Assembly (NCBI RefSeq): GCF_004339765.1
Contig: NZ_SMGO01000003.1
Coordinates: 62,001 to 126,000, forward strand
DNA: 64,000 bases
Source: Albibacterium bauzanense
GTDB lineage: Bacteria > Bacteroidota > Bacteroidia > Sphingobacteriales > Sphingobacteriaceae
Direction: 5' to 3'
Numbering within the stretch: the first letter of the stretch is position 1; each line of letters begins with the position of its first letter. Below the pieces are notes generated by a model. It was not told the origin of the DNA and did not search any database. It saw nothing but the letters and a program-made list of their open reading frames with translations. The translations under genes were made by a program, and so were the position numbers. Positions 63,431-64,000 of the stretch are shown one piece after another.

Positions 63431-63787
63431 CTATATATTCTGACCAAAAGTTAGTAGATTACTATCCGGGTCCAACATCGAAAATTCCCTTTGTCCCCAA
63501 GGTTTTGTTTGCAAATGCCCGTTCGGATGTATACTTAATTTCTTATCAAGCATCGACTGATATAAGGCATCAATATCATCTGTTCGGATATACACCTGTC
63601 CATAATTTTCTTTTGGATCAAGTTCCCTAAATTCAAAGAAATGGATTTGAATGCTATCCTTTTGCACCATTAAATAGCCATCATAGTCAGCATTCCCAAA
63701 TTCCTGAAACCCTAATTTATTTAAGTAAAACTCCCTTGTTGCGGCTTTATCCCGCATTGGTATTTTTGGATTAATATCTGTCAACAT
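63431..63787 (-). CDS. VOC-family (glyoxalase/bleomycin-resistance-like) protein
   Basis: The ATG at 63787 is preferred over one 15 codons upstream because the domain begins MLTDINPKIPMRD. The protein has 118 residues. The two-module VOC fold has FYLNKLGFQEFGNADYDGYLMV, IHFFEFREL, GQVYIRTDDID and EFSMLDPDSNLLTFGQ. It could bind a small molecule or a metal. Its closest resemblance is to bleomycin-binding-like proteins, without evidence for resistance. Confidence 0.85.
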   Translation of the reverse strand: MLTDINPKIPMRDKAATREFYLNKLGFQEFGNADYDGYLMVQKDSIQIHFFEFRELDPKENYGQVYIRTDDIDALYQSMLDKKLSIHPNGHLQTKPWGQREFSMLDPDSNLLTFGQNI

Positions 63788-63891
63788 ATTCTTTGAGCTT
63801 TTGTTAAAATTACTAATACTAAAAATATACACAACAAATAAATTGTATATATTTTACCAAACTTCTAACTTTAAGCTTAAGACTAAAGAGA

Positions 63892-64000
63892 ATGAATAAC
63901 CAATTGGCAGCTAACGGTATCGAATTTGCAAATAAATATCATCCTTTATTTCAAAACAATTCTTCATATTTAAATGGAGTAAATAGTATTTCTATAATAG
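63892..64000 (+). CDS. Start of an unrecognised gene, cut by window edge
   Basis: An open frame begins with ATG at 63892 and runs to the window edge with 36 codons visible (MNNQLAANGIEFANKYHPLF at the start). There is no signal peptide in the visible part. I do not recognise a family. Confidence 0.4.
   Translation, partial: MNNQLAANGIEFANKYHPLFQNNSSYLNGVNSISII

Noticed and set aside
1-64000. CRISPR array or insertion sequence
   Set aside because: No regularly spaced repeats with unique spacers and no intact transposase or terminal inverted repeats were seen.

Overview
The window looks like chromosomal DNA of a Bacteroidota bacterium, most probably of the Sphingobacteriaceae type; the genus cannot be fixed from sequence alone. 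The evidence is a SusC/SusD pair, futalosine-pathway menaquinone genes (mqnA, mqnE), a DAHP synthase-chorismate mutase fusion, a two-component-type propeller regulator, a short housekeeping sigma factor, AT-rich DNA, and repeated promoters of the Bacteroidota form TAnnTTTG, twice with TTG exactly 19 bases upstream.

Layout. 1-3.8 kb: the start of a lipoprotein with an SGNH-like plus propeller architecture (cut by the edge), a CvpA-CAP fusion, a propeller lipoprotein and a Fic remnant. 3.8-13.5 kb: a small beta-1,3-glucan (laminarin-type) utilisation locus of regulator, SusC, SusD, PKD-like lipoprotein and GH16 glucanase, with a terminator behind it and a repeated operator-like element before susC. 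13.6-15.3 kb: a flavin reductase and two small conserved proteins. 15.5-21.1 kb: an eight-gene operon encoding a nearly complete dedicated type II fatty-acid synthase (KR, DH, ACP, KS, ER, PPTase) followed by a hydrolase and a PlsC-type acyltransferase, under a canonical promoter; its product is unknown. 21-30 kb: TPR protein, GH-like barrel protein, Cfa, RhuM-Fic protein, MnmE, MBL hydrolase, zinc peptidase. 30.3-35.5 kb: sigma factor, DUF1080 protein, HtpG, porin and a repeat-rich hairpin.

36.0-45.5 kb: a chorismate block. A 21-codon leader peptide with eight aromatic residues in nine, followed by mutually exclusive antiterminator and terminator hairpins, precedes pheA, DAHP synthase-chorismate mutase, aroA and aroC. 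This is a classical translation-coupled attenuator. After an efflux transporter and an aldo/keto reductase comes mqnE-phosphatase-mqnA on the other strand, which consumes chorismate for menaquinone. 45.5-49.5 kb: phosphoglucomutase, YchF, a SIMPL protein whose start codon abuts a perfect 20-bp hairpin, and tRNA-Lys.

49.5-56 kb is accessory DNA downstream of the tRNA: a 43-residue basic ORF with a perfect Shine-Dalgarno sequence, decayed reading frames, an McrBC type IV restriction system with a probable modified-base-reading domain, and an HxlR pseudogene. 56-64 kb holds redox and hydrolase genes, two AraC-family regulators (each beside direct repeats spaced exactly 21 bp), a flavoprotein monooxygenase, an SDR, a Pr6Pr membrane protein, a Rof-like protein, a VOC protein and the start of an unrecognised gene. 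The observations most worth following are the aromatic attenuator, the fatty-acid synthase operon, the susC operator repeats, the AraC direct repeats and the SIMPL hairpin.
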